Shown here: piece by piece, positions 10,560-22,139 of the stretch
Layout: each line of letters opens with the position of its first letter
Numbering within the stretch: the first letter of the stretch is position 1
Assembly: GCA_914767715.1 (NCBI GenBank)
Contig: OU612065.1
Location: 37,200,001 to 37,264,000 of the forward strand
DNA: 64,000 nt
From: Membranipora membranacea
Lineage: Eukaryota; Bryozoa; Gymnolaemata; Cheilostomatida; Membraniporidae
Direction of reading: 5' to 3'
Position numbers and translations under genes: made by a program
The notes under the pieces: model-generated
The model's input: the letters and a program-made list of their open reading frames with translations, nothing else
Told to the model about the DNA's origin: nothing
Databases searched by the model: none

Positions 10560-12930
10560 ATGAATCGCAAAAGAGGCAAAACATACATCAAGGTGAAATA
10601 GTTTATGGACAGCCTGGAAAGCTCTGGCAGACCGCTGCAGTGGTAATAGCATGATTTCTAGGACTGTTAGTCACTAACGATAGCTGAATAACAATAAGGT
10701 ACTTCGACTTTTCTAGTACCAATTATAATCCTTTTCCGAAACCAGAGTAAATACCGTTGCGCGTGCCAAGGGTAAATACAATACGATCAAATATATCTGA
10801 GTCGTCAATCAGATTACAATGTAGGGACCAGTAAATTTAGGTTGAAATTTTCTCTGCAGGGCAGCATCATTATAAAGACTTCATCATTTTCCTCAAACGC
10901 TTAGTTATTAGTTTGTATGATTCACTAGATGCAATGGAGCCTGTACAACTAATAAAGGTCACTCTGCCTGGTTGTCAAGCTAAAGTAATACCCCATTATT
11001 GATATACTACTCTGCTGTGTAGGCTGTGTATTATTTGACGTAAGCTAAATCACCCTCACTAAGCTTGGCTATTGTGCTAGCACTAACCTCAGCCTCTAAA
11101 TACATTAATTTTTTCTTTGATTTAAAAAAATTATTGCTAGGTTCCAGGTAACACTTAAGCTTGTGATAAATCAAAATCACATGTTTTGCCTTTACGCTGA
11201 GTAATGACACAAGCAAATGTTCCGACAAAAAAATAAAAAGATTGTGCTATTATTACCCTGAAACAGAGAATTTAGAGATTGATGAGAGTCAGGCTTGTGA
11301 GCTAATCTTTTCCTGACATGGTATTCAGACATTTCAATTAGAAAACTTTGAGCTAAGGCTTTGTCACAATGTTAAGCTGCCTTCGTTGCGGCCCTGGTAT
11401 ATACCTATACAGAAGTGTGCACACCCGGTACCAGTTGGACACTGAGTGGTAAAAGAGCCTATGAAGGATGGAGGGGCATAGCCATGATGAAGTCGCTGGG
11501 CAACCATCATTAATTTAATGAAGAATACTAGAATTTGAGTCAATTTCGAGTGAAGCGATATCCCTTGTAAAGGTAGTCTTTTTTCCTAACCTTAACCTAA
11601 CCTAAGCCTATAGGCTAAATGATAAAGCATATGATAAACTGTAGTTATTTTTAGAGCACTACGCCACTGCACTGATGTTTAGTTTTCTTTTTATATGGAT
11701 TTTAATGAAGAATGAGAATTCCGGCCCTTACCAATCTAGCTGGTACACTTATTACCTGTTGAGGTCGTCTATTTTTCTCTCTGATTGGATATTACCGCAT
11801 ATTTAATACCATTGCTCATGACCTTGTAAACTCTGAGGTTGTACATTATAAAAAGTTTTAGAGAAAGTATATTCATTGAGTGTACTATATTTGACTACAC
11901 TAAAGGATACTCCAATGGACTGATTATGTGTGCTGACTCCTTGATAGCCTGGTATATCTATTAACTGGATTATTACTATTTTTTGCTCTTACAGTCTTTA
12001 TTACCCGATGATGATTTTATATGCCTGAATATACTGTTGTCAGTTTTCTATGGTATTCTTAGATGCTTCATATCTTATTATCCGATAATAAATTAATAGT
12101 TAACCTTATTAATAGATAATATCTCTTATGAATATCTTTTGAGCAGTCAAGGTACACAAGTAAGCAGATGTATTTCCGTTGGGACCACAATCCATAAGCA
12201 CACAGTTCTAATCTCAATTGCCTAACAAAACTCTAGCAAAACTCTTACATTGAACTTTGATAATGTTGACCTTTCTGATATAGTTACATCAATTTGCTCG
12301 TAGTGACATTACAAATCGCATCAGTACTATCAGCATGGAATTTTTATAACGTTTATTTCTGTTTTGTATAATAATATGATATTTATTGTGAATGAATTTT
12401 GTGTTTGATTAATCGGACTGTAATTTGGAGTTGTTCACTCCTTGGCTCAAATCCCAAATAATAAAATATCCTCCAATTTTCTGTTTTAGAATCCGCGATA
12501 TGTATGGTTCAAGTAGTGCAAATGCAATGGTAGCAGATCTGGACTTATAATTGCTGATAATTCGGTTATTAAAGAGAGACTTCAAAAACACAACTGAACT
12601 GTTGATCAACAATTCCTCAGCGGTAAGTAGAGCTACTATCGTACAATGTGCGCTAGCCTCAACTACTGAGCACTGGTTTAGTTTTGAGTTTGGTGCAATT
12701 CTCGGTGGAATTGCTCAAGGATTTATTTAAAACAATAATAACAAAATATGAATATGGTTCTATTCGTCAGGCAATAAATCAATCAATAATTTGACAATAA
12801 TATCTTGGCATTTATCATTTAGTCATAAAAATACATAAACATTCAAAATCTTTATAATAAGATCTTACCCTTGGTGCAGATGACTTCGAATTCTGTGTGA
12901 TATTCAGTGTGATATCTCTGTGTATTTAAA
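10560..12930. other. Long gene-free stretch
   Basis: Scanning both strands shows no exon with recognisable protein motifs. The sequence is unique, AT-rich intergenic DNA with short chance ORFs only. Confidence 0.4.
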
Positions 12931-13165
12931 CTATGTTAGACTGGGTTCCTCGCTGTGAGTCGCGGTATTTGTATCTCTGTATATCTAAACTATGTTAGAC
13001 TGGGTTCCTCGCTGTGAATCGCGGTATTTGTATCTCTGTATATCTAAACTATGTTAGACTGGGTTCCTCGCTGTGAATCGCGGTATTTGTATCTCTGTAT
13101 ATCTGAACTATGTTAGACTGGGTTCCTCGCTGTGAATCGCGGTATTTGTATATCTGTATATCTTG
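12931..13165. repeat. 59-bp tandem repeat, four units
   Basis: Units begin CTATGTTAGACTGGGTTCCT and continue with CGCTGTGAATCGCGGTATTT. Starts at 12931 and 12990 give a period of 59 bp. The four copies are nearly identical, so the expansion is recent. Confidence 0.9.
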
Positions 13166-13554
13166 CCAAAAGCTCTGTTGGCTGAATGTGTCTAAAAGTT
13201 TTTAGACAATTTTCCTCTCTGTAGATGTGCCCCGTTGGGCTGACTGAATCAGATAATTCTCTGATTAAATCTGTAATGCTTTACGTCGTGAACCCGCTCT
13301 CTGGCGCTGACTGATTTTTACAAGTGTCCATCAGGCTTTTATAGTGCTGGTTTACTGTCCTGTTATTGTGCCACGTTTGCATTTACAGGCGTAAAGGTGC
13401 TAACATTGTTATTGGTTTTAGCCTCAATTTTGTCATTACTCTCTTTTGATTTGCGTGTTTTGTCAGTTTTAATTATCTAGCTGTCAAAACATGGTTAGTC
13501 TGTCCTTTGCTTGACCTTCCCTCATTTTTGTTTCGGTTATTTTTAAATTATTTA

Positions 13555-13875
13555 TGGTGTCAAGTGCACCTGTTTATCCATGGTGTAATCTGTTGGTTTT
13601 CCTGATTTTGTAATCTTTCCAGGGTTGTTTTGAAGATCTTTTGTGACTTCTATTGCTCGTTATTTTCAAAATAGCTTATGGTGTCAACTGCACTTGTTTT
13701 CTATGGTGCAATATATTGGTTTTCTAATTCCGCAATCTTTCCAGGGTTGTTTTGAAGATCTTTTGTGACTTCTATTGCTCGTTATTTTCAAATAGCTTCT
13801 GGTGTCAACTGCACTTGTTTTCTATGGTGCAATATATTGGTTTTCTAATTTCGCAATCTTTCCAGGGTAGATTCA
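13555..13875. repeat. About 121-bp tandem repeat, 2.6 units
   Basis: Units start GTGTCAACTGCACTTGTTTT (near 13558, 13681 and 13802) and contain TTTCCAGGGTTGTTTTGAAG. The third unit is truncated. The copies are slightly diverged. Confidence 0.85.
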
Positions 13876-13969
13876 CTGCCCAAAGATCTCGTGACTCTGC
13901 GGTTATTTTGAAGATGTTTTGTGACTTCTGTTGTTTTCCCGTTGTGTGATTCTCCACGGGTTGTTTCAC

Positions 13970-15130
13970 GTGCCCAGATTTCTCATGGCCCTGTGATTAT
14001 GTTTTGTTATATTTCAATAACCCCTCAGTGTATTATTCCCTCTATTTACTACAATATTACTATTTTCCATCACCATATAGCCTGTGTCTAGATAAATTTC
14101 AATAATGATAACCTATGATGTTTGAGCTTTAACCCTACACTGAAATGTTTAAGTATGTTTCTGTTGGGTCTTAGTTTAAGCTCTTAGTAATAATTGAATT
14201 TAAACTAACTTTGCTTTGTTTTGTTTTACAGTTTATGTGGGGTTACTGGTGATTTCCTGTCTGTACAACATGCTGGGTTAAATCTCAATGCATACTCTAC
14301 TACACTATCGCCCTGATTCGATTTCATATCTATAAATCTAAAGTCCTTGGTTCTCCTATCATCAATTCGAAGTCAGCGAACAAGCAGCAAGCTCTCACAA
14401 CAAGCAGGTCAAGCCTATAATAATCACGCCGAAACAGATCACCATAGTTATTCAAATTGACAACATGTGGATGACAATGGAACTTATGAAAAAATATAAT
14501 CAGAAACCAGTGCAATTTGTGTTATGATGTCTGGTGACCTAGACTTCACCCTTAGTCTTAGCTTTTGACTTTTGCAAGCTCATCGTTTTTCTCCGCTTTT
14601 TGAAACCAATCACCGATAATAGGTGCAAAGGTAATTAGTTTTGACAAGTGTCATATTTTTATGGGAGTTCTAATCCAGCTTATGAGTGGTTATCAATTTT
14701 TATGGTTTCGGCCCAGGGTCTGGTACAGAAATGTGTTGGTTGAGTATTAACAAGTTATTCACTGTACTGTGTCTTTATATGATATGTGATTGACCTTTAG
14801 TTTTGTACTGTCGCACTTTTCGGAAATAAAATTTGTTATCCCCGTTGTCGAAGATTTTGACTGTGTGTGTGTGTCCCTCTAATTTTCTTGTACGGTTAAT
14901 CGTTTGCTGCATCTGACAGTACCAAATGATATTGTCTGTTTGTTGAAGACTGAACCCTTGTCCCGAACTTGATACAAAATATTCACAAAGAAACATTTAT
15001 AAAATTAGGTTATTATTTTTTGTTATTTATTTGGACACTTAAAGATGAATTATCAGTAAGTGCAATATTGTCATGAATATTTAAAAAAAAACTTTAGCAA
15101 ACTAATTTTCAATTGAGAATATTAGAGAGT
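13970..15130. other. No gene recognised
   Basis: AT-rich intergenic DNA with only short chance frames and a short (GT)n-like run near 14860. No motif-bearing exon was found. Confidence 0.4.
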
Positions 15131-15345
15131 AGGAGGTAGCTCAGTTTGTTAAACGCCTGCCATCTAACGCGCAAGCCTTGGAGGTCTCGGGAATCCTGCT
15201 GCATTCTACTGACTACTGGGCTCAATTGACGCCCCATGTGAGCTCCGACCTGCCTGCAAACTGAGAGCAACTTGGTACGCCCTTAAGGCAACTGTATTTC
15301 TCAGTCTTCGGACAGAGAAAAACTTGCGATTTTAACCCTCATTTT
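15130..15345 (+). repeat. tRNA-derived SINE copy
   Basis: The head GTAGCTCAGTTTGTTAAACG is A-box-like and GAGGTCTCGGGAATCC resembles a B box. The body GCCCCATGTGAGCTCCGACC is followed by TGCCTGCAAACTGAGAGCAA and matches the other loci listed for this family. Confidence 0.7.
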
Positions 15346-15577
15346 TTTTTTCAATTCAACAATCAAATACCTCAGGTTCCTGATGTAATACCAATGTCAT
15401 AATTAAATTGCACTGGTTTTCTTTATCACTTTATTTATCAATAAAGTTTGTTTGTTTAAATCACAACAAACAAAATTAACAACACAAAATCATAATCCCA
15501 TGCAATATTCCAGTGTCATTGCCAGTATGTCAGTCAAGCAGTTGTTGGAAAACAGTGGAAGTCGTAAAATACGGTAT

Positions 15578-15910
15578 CCGGACATTTTCCCAATGTCATT
15601 TTCCCACCAAGCCATTTTCCCACCTCCCTTTATCACAATAAGCCATTTTCCCACCAAGCCATATTCCCACCGAGCCATTTTCCCACCAGAACATTTCTCC
15701 ACATATCCGTTTTCCCACCAGGACGATTTCTCACTGATCCATTTTCTCACCGGGATGTTTTCCCACCAATCTGTTTTCCCACAATGACATTTTCTCACCA
15801 AGCTATTTTCCCACCTGGACGTTTTCTCACCGATCCATTTTTCCACCTGGACAATTTCCCACCAATCCATTTTTCCACCCGGACGTTTTCTCACTTGCCA
15901 TTCTCCCACA
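15578..15910 (+). repeat. 16-bp array: constant core, variable hexamer (core TTTTCCCACC)
   Basis: The block breaks cleanly into about 20 consecutive 16-nt units. About ten positions (..TTTTCCCACC) are nearly fixed and about six vary. Near the 3' end the variable part alternates between GGACG-like and ATCCA-like words, giving a 32-bp dimer. The period is not a multiple of three, so frames that stay open on both strands reflect composition. The same core, inverted, forms the array at 19800-20135, and the flanking sequence at one end is shared too. Confidence 0.85.
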
Positions 15911-16604
15911 ATTATTTTTTTCAAATGAACATGTAGCATCTTTATCTTTTTTCTCTTTTCCTTCTGCTCTTCTTCAGGCAAAAAAAATGTGTGTGAGTGT
16001 GTGTGTTAGAGTCTCGTCATAAAAGTTTTGTTGTTCTTTTTTTATTCTAGAATCCCAAAGTCTATGACATTTGGTGTTAGAAATGCTGTTAGAGGTTGTG
16101 AAAACAACTTGAACAGTTTTCTCATGATTTATCACAACTTTACTCGTGTACGATTCTTTAATAACGCATAGTTGTGTTCACCTAAGGAACTGTTGTCAGA
16201 TTTATGGGGGCGCTTGTTTGGAAACAGAAGATGCACACCGAATCTTTGAATGAACATCGGTTGACAGGATTAAACTAACTGGAATGAACGTAGTCTGGTG
16301 TGAAAGTCGAAAATCCTGGAATGAACAATCAAGGTTTTGGTTTAAATTTATAATTTTTGATTATGCTACGGTAATTCAATATTGCCATGCCAAACCACAT
16401 GTACTGCGCATTTGGTACTATTTATATTTATTTATTATGTTTAGTACCTACCGGTAACGGTAGCCGGTTTTGACAAGCTAAGTTCGGTGGGGGAGGGTGG
16501 GAAGTTTCCCACCTTCCCCGCTGTAGCTCTATTATACCTTTGTGGTAGCGTCCTAAAGTGAGTAGGGGTGTAGAGTCTGTTATGTACACTTTAAAAACAT
16601 ATTC

Positions 16605-17130
16605 TATTCTATTCTATCATGTGAGAGATTTCCAGCTTTAGAATCCAAATATTGAGGAAATTGTGGCCTCTCAAACTTCTGTGGCTAGTAGACATTATAG
16701 CTCAGCGATAGCGGCGTTGCCTGCATGGCCATTCGAACCTGGGTTCGAGACCCTCTATTCCCTGAGCATTTTGATCATCATCATATCTATTAGTATCATT
16801 ATATGTGTGACACGTTGTGACGTCCCACACATATAATGATACTAATAGATATGATGATGATCAAAATGCTCAGGGAATAGAGGGTCTCGAACCCAGGTTC
16901 GAATGGCCATGCAGGCAACGCCGCTATCGCTGAGCTATAATGTCTACTAGCCACAGAGCTGGACCTAGTGGTGCAATGGTAGCGGCGTTGCCTGCTGGTA
17001 TGAAAGACCCAGCTGAATGCCAATGCCAATTGAAGGTGATCACCCTGGAAGTTTGCGCGGCCATAACTTTTTGGATTCTAAAGCTGAAAATCACTCACCT
17101 GATAGAATAAAATATGGAGAATAAAATGTG
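16605..17130. repeat. tRNA-like dispersed repeat, copy 2 (foldback form)
   Basis: This is the relative of 2335-2765. Its outer parts are themselves inverted and related: GTGAGAGATTTCCAGCTTTA on the left and, reversed on the right, GTGAGTGATTTTCAGCTTTA. The centre is the perfect palindrome listed separately. Overall it looks like a foldback transposon or an inverted SINE dimer. Confidence 0.6.
16679..16956. repeat. Perfect palindrome, 131-bp arms, 16-nt loop, with tRNA-like arms
   Basis: Arms 16679-16809 and 16826-16956 are exact reverse complements as far as I can check base by base. Each arm carries TAGCTCAGCGATAGCGG (A-box-like) and CCTGGGTTCGAGACCC (B-box-like). An exact inverted repeat of this length implies a very recent origin, gene conversion between arms, or an assembly artefact. 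Confidence 0.9.
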
Positions 17131-17328
17131 ATACAAAATCGCAGCTTCAAACTAAGTCTTTAAGAGAAAGGTTTTTAAAAACTCGATTAAAAATCTATGA
17201 CAACGATGGGACTTGACAGTCGGCTAAAAAACTAGCAGTTGATATGATGTCATCTATTGAATTGCAGCATGATTTTGGTATGTGTCCATACATTGTATAT
17301 AGGTGATAGATAAAAACACATCTTTATG

Positions 17329-17545
17329 TTCTTGTCACAGACATAACGGATGTGATAACTGTACCACATTGGTGAAACGAGTTAGCTATTTCGATAATAA
17401 TGACGACTGGTGGACAGCGTGCAGGGAAAACAATGTGCTCTGTCACAATTACCAAGTTACAAAAAATGAATGTTCACAGACAACAGTGAACCAAGGTGTA
17501 AACTGCTACAAATCATTAGTTGCACCTGATTTCTTTAATGCTTGA
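17329..17545 (+). CDS. Possible cysteine-rich 3'-terminal exon, unknown family
   Basis: After a plausible acceptor (TTCTTGTCACAG, ending 17340) an open frame runs to a stop at 17543-17545. It encodes GCDNCTTLVKRV..DWWTACRENNVLCHN and ends FFNA. Six Cys in about 70 residues and two NxT sites suggest a secreted or extracellular domain. I recognise no family and cannot place an upstream exon. It could be a chance frame; it lies between the inverted arrays described above. Exact start uncertain. Confidence 0.35.
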
Positions 17546-17899
17546 CCATTGTTTTTCTGATGAAATATACAAAGGGTCACTGTTTCTCTTTCAGTATTTC
17601 ATTACCATTTCAGTTTTTGCACTAAATTCCTGCTTGATTCCATTTAGCCATCAGAAATTTAGTAAGCATCATCAAAAACAGATGCGAGTGCCTTTGTGAA
17701 TGATCATCATTAATTTACACAATTATTTTGGAGAGTCGCGCTAGCGTTGATTCTATATACTAATGTAGTCGACATTCAATCCATCACTTTCTACCTTCAT
17801 TCCAGGATTTTCGACTTTCATACCAGTCTACGTTCATTCCAGCTAATTTCAGTCCCGTCAGCGTTCATTCAAGCGGTCGTCCATTCCAATCCCCTTCAC

Positions 17900-19790
17900 A
17901 CAAGCATATGGTATGATCAAATTCTAGGGCGCATGACCTGATATGCGCATTTGTATTTTTAACAAGAATTTGATCTCAAATATGTATTTTTCTTTTGCCA
18001 ATTTGTGTTAGATCACAGCATTGTTTTTTCTTGTACAAAAAGAAGACAACATGCATTAATTATCCCTCTAAAATGTTTCATGGCAAGTTTGGGAGTCTTC
18101 TAATTCGTTATGACTAAGTTTCCATACCAAAACTGGATGGTTTGACATCACTCACAAATTTTCCAACTGCAGCATGACGTTCAGTTACAGTGATTGCCTG
18201 ATGATCTCCTAATACGATAGAGGAGCCAGCATAATTTCTATAAATTCAATTGATATTTATTGATAGGGGAAGTCCTATTTCAACAAGTATAACTCACTGG
18301 TGTAAATATGATTCCTATAGCCTAAGGGCACTGTCAATTATACCACATGTCAATAATTTCCTCTATAATATTTTATGGTTGAATATTCTAGTGGTAAATG
18401 CATTGAGAGAAAAAAATTATAAAATAGTAATTCAGGTCTGAAATTGTTTCAGGAGAATTTGTCCCCTGTTTGAAGATGGGGTTCCTTTTATTATTTTTTA
18501 ATAGTTGGAGGCAAAAAGCATGTTATTATCACAAAATTTTGCAAATGGAATTCTTTCAGTTACCTAATTTTCAAGCTTTGTATTTCTCAAGTTTGTCAAC
18601 CTAAAGAATAAAAAAAGAGAAAATACCTCAAGTTGAACAACAATAGCATTGTCACGCGGTGACGGATTTGGTTTTCAGATTGCTTCGATATACAATACTA
18701 AAACCTCTCCAAGTCCTGGGGTGAGGGTTAACATAAAAGGCTAAACATTGTCTTTAAAGTGTTTTGAATATTATCACATTTTTGGTATTTATACTTGCCT
18801 TAGATCCCTTTGAACTTGCAAAGAAGGGGCACAGGTTGACTGTTTGATATACATTTTCAAATTTTTACTCAATCCATAACTTTGTTAGTCGTATTTTTAT
18901 ATTATATTTCCGTGTTCAATAGAAATTTCACTGAGTAGAAACCTTCAACATGAAACAAATAAATATTATGCGTTACAGCATGTTGTCATGCCATATAGAT
19001 ATGCTTACAAAAGCTCAGTCTTTGGTTTACAAGTATAATTAACCAAGTATCAACTATGCCTTGTCTGCTTTAAATGGCCACCCTTATTTTTCAGCATAGA
19101 TTCTTCAATGCAATCAAATATGTTAAATTTTTCACGCTGATTGGTGATCACCGATTGCATTTATAGCATAGCAGGTAGTAAGTTGTCCCTTCTTTTTACA
19201 AGTGGAAACAATTCTAATGTTTCAAACTGTTGCTATGGTAAAAGCAGGAAGGGTCCCTGATCAAGGCAAATAATTGTTGTAACTTGAATAATATTCATTT
19301 TCATCTCGAAAAGGATCATGTGTGTGAATATACATAGAGTGAGAATTTTTTTTACATTGTTTGGTGGTTGATTGAGCTTGTAGACCAGTAAAACAATCTT
19401 TACCAAAAGCCATGTGGCGGATAACATATGATGAAAGCTTAACTTTGTAGATTGATATGGCCAACAACAGTTAATATGATGATCTCTTCAGCTCGGGCGA
19501 TGATTAAATGGCTCAAATGGCTCAAATTGCTCTTTTGAGAATTGGCAAAGGCATCATTGATTTGTTTTGTCGCAAGAAGTAGTTTATAACAAGGAGGCAA
19601 TTTTGATGAAATCAACCACTTGGACTAAGTTGTGCAATAAAAAACTCATATCAAAAGCAACCTGCCACTGATAAAGTCACATCTCCATTTCCAAAGCTAC
19701 TTTCTCCTGCGTTGGCTGGATGTGAACATTGATAACGTATTTGTGCAATGTGAACGGCTTAGCCTGAAAAAAGGAAAATTGTGCGGTGAA
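17900..19790. other. No gene recognised
   Basis: AT-rich unique sequence. Short frames only, none with family motifs or convincing paired splice sites. Confidence 0.4.
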
Positions 19791-19799
19791 AAATTTTCG

Positions 19800-20140
19800 T
19801 GATGGGAAAACAGCACTGTGGTAAATTGTCCTGTTGGTAAAATTGTTTGGTGGGAAATTGTCCTGTTGGGAAAATTGTTTGGTGGGGAAAACGGTCTAGT
19901 GGGAAAATGGCTTGTTGAGAAAATATCTAGGTGGAAAAATGGATTGGTGGGAAAACGTCCAGGTGGGAAACAAGATTGGTGGGAAAACATCCAGGTGGGA
20001 AAATGGCACTGTGGGAAATCAACCAGGTGGGATAATGGCTCGGTGGGAAAATGTCCAGGTGGGAAAACAGCAGAGTGGGATAACGGGAGGTGGGAAAATG
20101 GCTTGGTGGGAAAAGGACATTGGGAAAATGGGGCGGATTC
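19800..20140 (-). repeat. 16-bp array, inverted copy of the TTTTCCCACC array
   Basis: Read on the plus strand it is about 20 units of GTGGGAAAA plus a variable hexamer or heptamer, period 16 bp. Variable words often alternate between GTCCAG-like and GATTG-like. The right edge (GGAGGTGGGAAAATGGCTTG, then a GGACATTGGGAAAATG motif and CGTAAAATAC) matches the left edge of the 15578 array in reverse. The two loci are therefore copies of one element in opposite orientation, about 4.3 kb apart. Confidence 0.85.
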
Positions 20141-20643
20141 GTAAAATACTGCAGCTACTAAATCTGCATCTTGAGAGCATCCGAGAATTTTGAATTTTAA
20201 ATCAATTGTCTGATGTAATACAGATCTTTTAATGAGATGAACTAAAACAAACACCTGCACCCAAGTTTATTTCCCTAATGTGATAAATAGATATCAGTGC
20301 CACAAATTTGACAACATCCCTACTTGACATTATTAGATATGCCACATTTTAATCTATTGATATATTTGAATCCCACAATGACTTTTATAGAGAGAGTAAC
20401 CTCTGAAGTGATAGCATCAGATACATCCGACTGGTATCTTAGAAAAATGTTAGACACAGAGTAGGAGAACTTTGTTACAGTATCACACCACACAACAACC
20501 AACACGCGGATGCACTTATTCCCTACAATAATCACAAAAATAATTATTTAAGATGAACGAAAGCCTAACACAGTATATCATGGCTACGAGGTGATATATT
20601 CATGCACATCAGCTGGTGCTGCCTCAGAGTAATATGGTGAGAA

Positions 20644-22132
20644 TTAGAATAGCTGGACATAATTATTGTATTGGGTGTTGTCTCCCCCAACCTTGCATTT
20701 ATAATCCAACTCCTGATAGTCGGTCTCAGAGCTGACAGCAGCTTGGATATCATCTCTAGGACTAGATCCCTGATGGTATGTAAAGTTTGTCGATGCATTT
20801 GTAGGGGCTGACTCTTTGTACCTGAAATGTGACAATAATCATTAATCGTAGTTTGTGTCATGCATAGCGGAAAACATGAATCGCCATATTTTTTTTATAT
20901 GACATCTGGTCGGAATAGAGTGTTGTTTCAAGAAGAAACTTAAATAGGCCTGGGTGTTAGTGGCTACAGTCTCTGTCCTATAGTGCTTTTGCGTCTCAGT
21001 TTGGCTTCGCAGTTAACCAAGCTATCCTATGCAAGGCTATTCTAAAATTACCCCAATCCTATGGAAAACATGGTGGGTGTAGAAATAGCCGAAGTATTTG
21101 AATTTCACTTGGATTTGCTGTTCTACGGTGATAATATTTTTGTCTGAGAAAGTTACATTTCAAATGACAACGTTACCAATCAAGTCGTACCTCGCCATCT
21201 TTATATTCTTATTCCTTCTGATAACCAAAACAACTGTTATCATAACTAGTAATGTAATCACCACAGCCGTAGGAAGCAGCAAAGCTATAAGAGGAACTGA
21301 TGTCTCATCATCTTCTTTCACTGGATCTAAAGTAACAAGAGGTACTAAATTATCCTATTGAATTGAATACTTGATTTCTGTTCATTTGGATTTATGTTAA
21401 AATATTAAATCAGAGAGGTAGGATAATCTACCTTGATTATCAATTATAATCTACCTAATTTATTCTTTGCGGAGGTATGATAATCTATGTTGCAGGTCAC
21501 TGATTTAGGATCTCCTGATAGCAGATGGTTAAGGATTGAACACTGCTGTTTGTTGAGGTATTTCAGAGGGCTTTAAGAGGAATGTCAGTGTATTTGGGAC
21601 AGCTGAAACATGTGAGCATCAAAAAAGGGCAACCCAGACCGTAATGGCTTGAACTTATTTCAGCATGGAGTGCTTCAAGAATTACAGTTTAACAATTTGG
21701 CTTAGACCGCTACATTGCATTTGGGTAATGCGGAGTCTTTTTTCATTCCTGCGTGTATCAGATCACAAGAAGGAACTGCAAGAGGATACAAAACTTCCGA
21801 TAGACACAGAAAGAGTGAAAAATTAGTACCTGCTATGTCACCATCCAGCGCTACAGTATACACTCTCACTTCAGCCGACACTGATGTTACCTGGTTCCTT
21901 CTAGTAGAACTCTGAGTGGATGGGTTCATACTATCTCGTTCCCTGTTAGTACTATAGTTTGTGCTAGTAGTAGTATCAGTCTTGTGTATGAGTGTGGTAT
22001 GAGGGTGACGTGTATGATTTGTGTTTCTCTTATTGACCGGAGTGGTGACATCAGAAGAGGACAACTCAGCATTGATGGCAGAGGTGTTACCGAGTCCTGA
22101 TGCAGTTGTGCTGTTTGCAATACTGCCTATCA
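20644..22132 (-). CDS. Type I membrane protein, 3' part: Ser/Thr-rich ectodomain, TM helix, YxxL tail
   Basis: Three minus-strand exons with matching phases: 22132-21830 (begins phase 1, so at least one upstream exon is missing), 21326-21191, and 20821-20644 with stop. The first encodes about 100 residues rich in Ser/Thr with N-glycosylation sites (NSTT, NTSA, NYST), a mucin-like stalk. The second encodes a short acidic stretch and one strong hydrophobic helix (LLLPTAVVITLLVMITVVLV) followed by RRNKN, a stop-transfer signal. The third is a cytoplasmic tail of 58 residues with seven Tyr, including DYQELDY and NNYVQLF, two YxxL motifs 15 residues apart. This suggests a receptor or adhesion molecule signalling through tyrosine phosphorylation. 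The family is not identified and no ligand-binding domain is visible in this window. Confidence 0.7.
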
Positions 22133-22139
22133 CTATAAA

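Larger units (their letters stand above)
16250..17890. repeat. Diverged inverted pair of TTCATTCCA arrays enclosing 1.5 kb
   Basis: 16255-16340 reversed matches 17790-17875 (TTCATTCCAGGATTTTCGAC, then ACGTTCATTCCAG). Within the right copy the word TTCATTCCA recurs at roughly 16- and 32-bp steps. The pair encloses the large palindrome at 16679-16956 and the cysteine-rich exon at about 17329. It may be the terminal repeats of a composite element, but no target duplication is evident. Confidence 0.6.

Noticed and set aside
10410-10652. Pro/Arg/Met repeat protein on the minus strand
   Set aside because: Produced by the 15-bp minisatellite only; no flanking coding signal.
15578-15910. CRISPR-like array (constant repeat, variable spacer)
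   Set aside because: Eukaryotic context, units of only 16 bp with six variable bases, no cas genes. Not a CRISPR.
15490-15981. 163-residue minus-strand frame rich in Trp/Glu/Lys
   Set aside because: It spans the 16-bp array; the opposite strand is also open, and the period is not a multiple of three. It is a composition artefact of a stop-free repeat.
19697-20260. 187-residue minus-strand frame rich in Pro/Phe/His, with two plus-strand frames
   Set aside because: Same reason: the inverted 16-bp array keeps several frames open on both strands.
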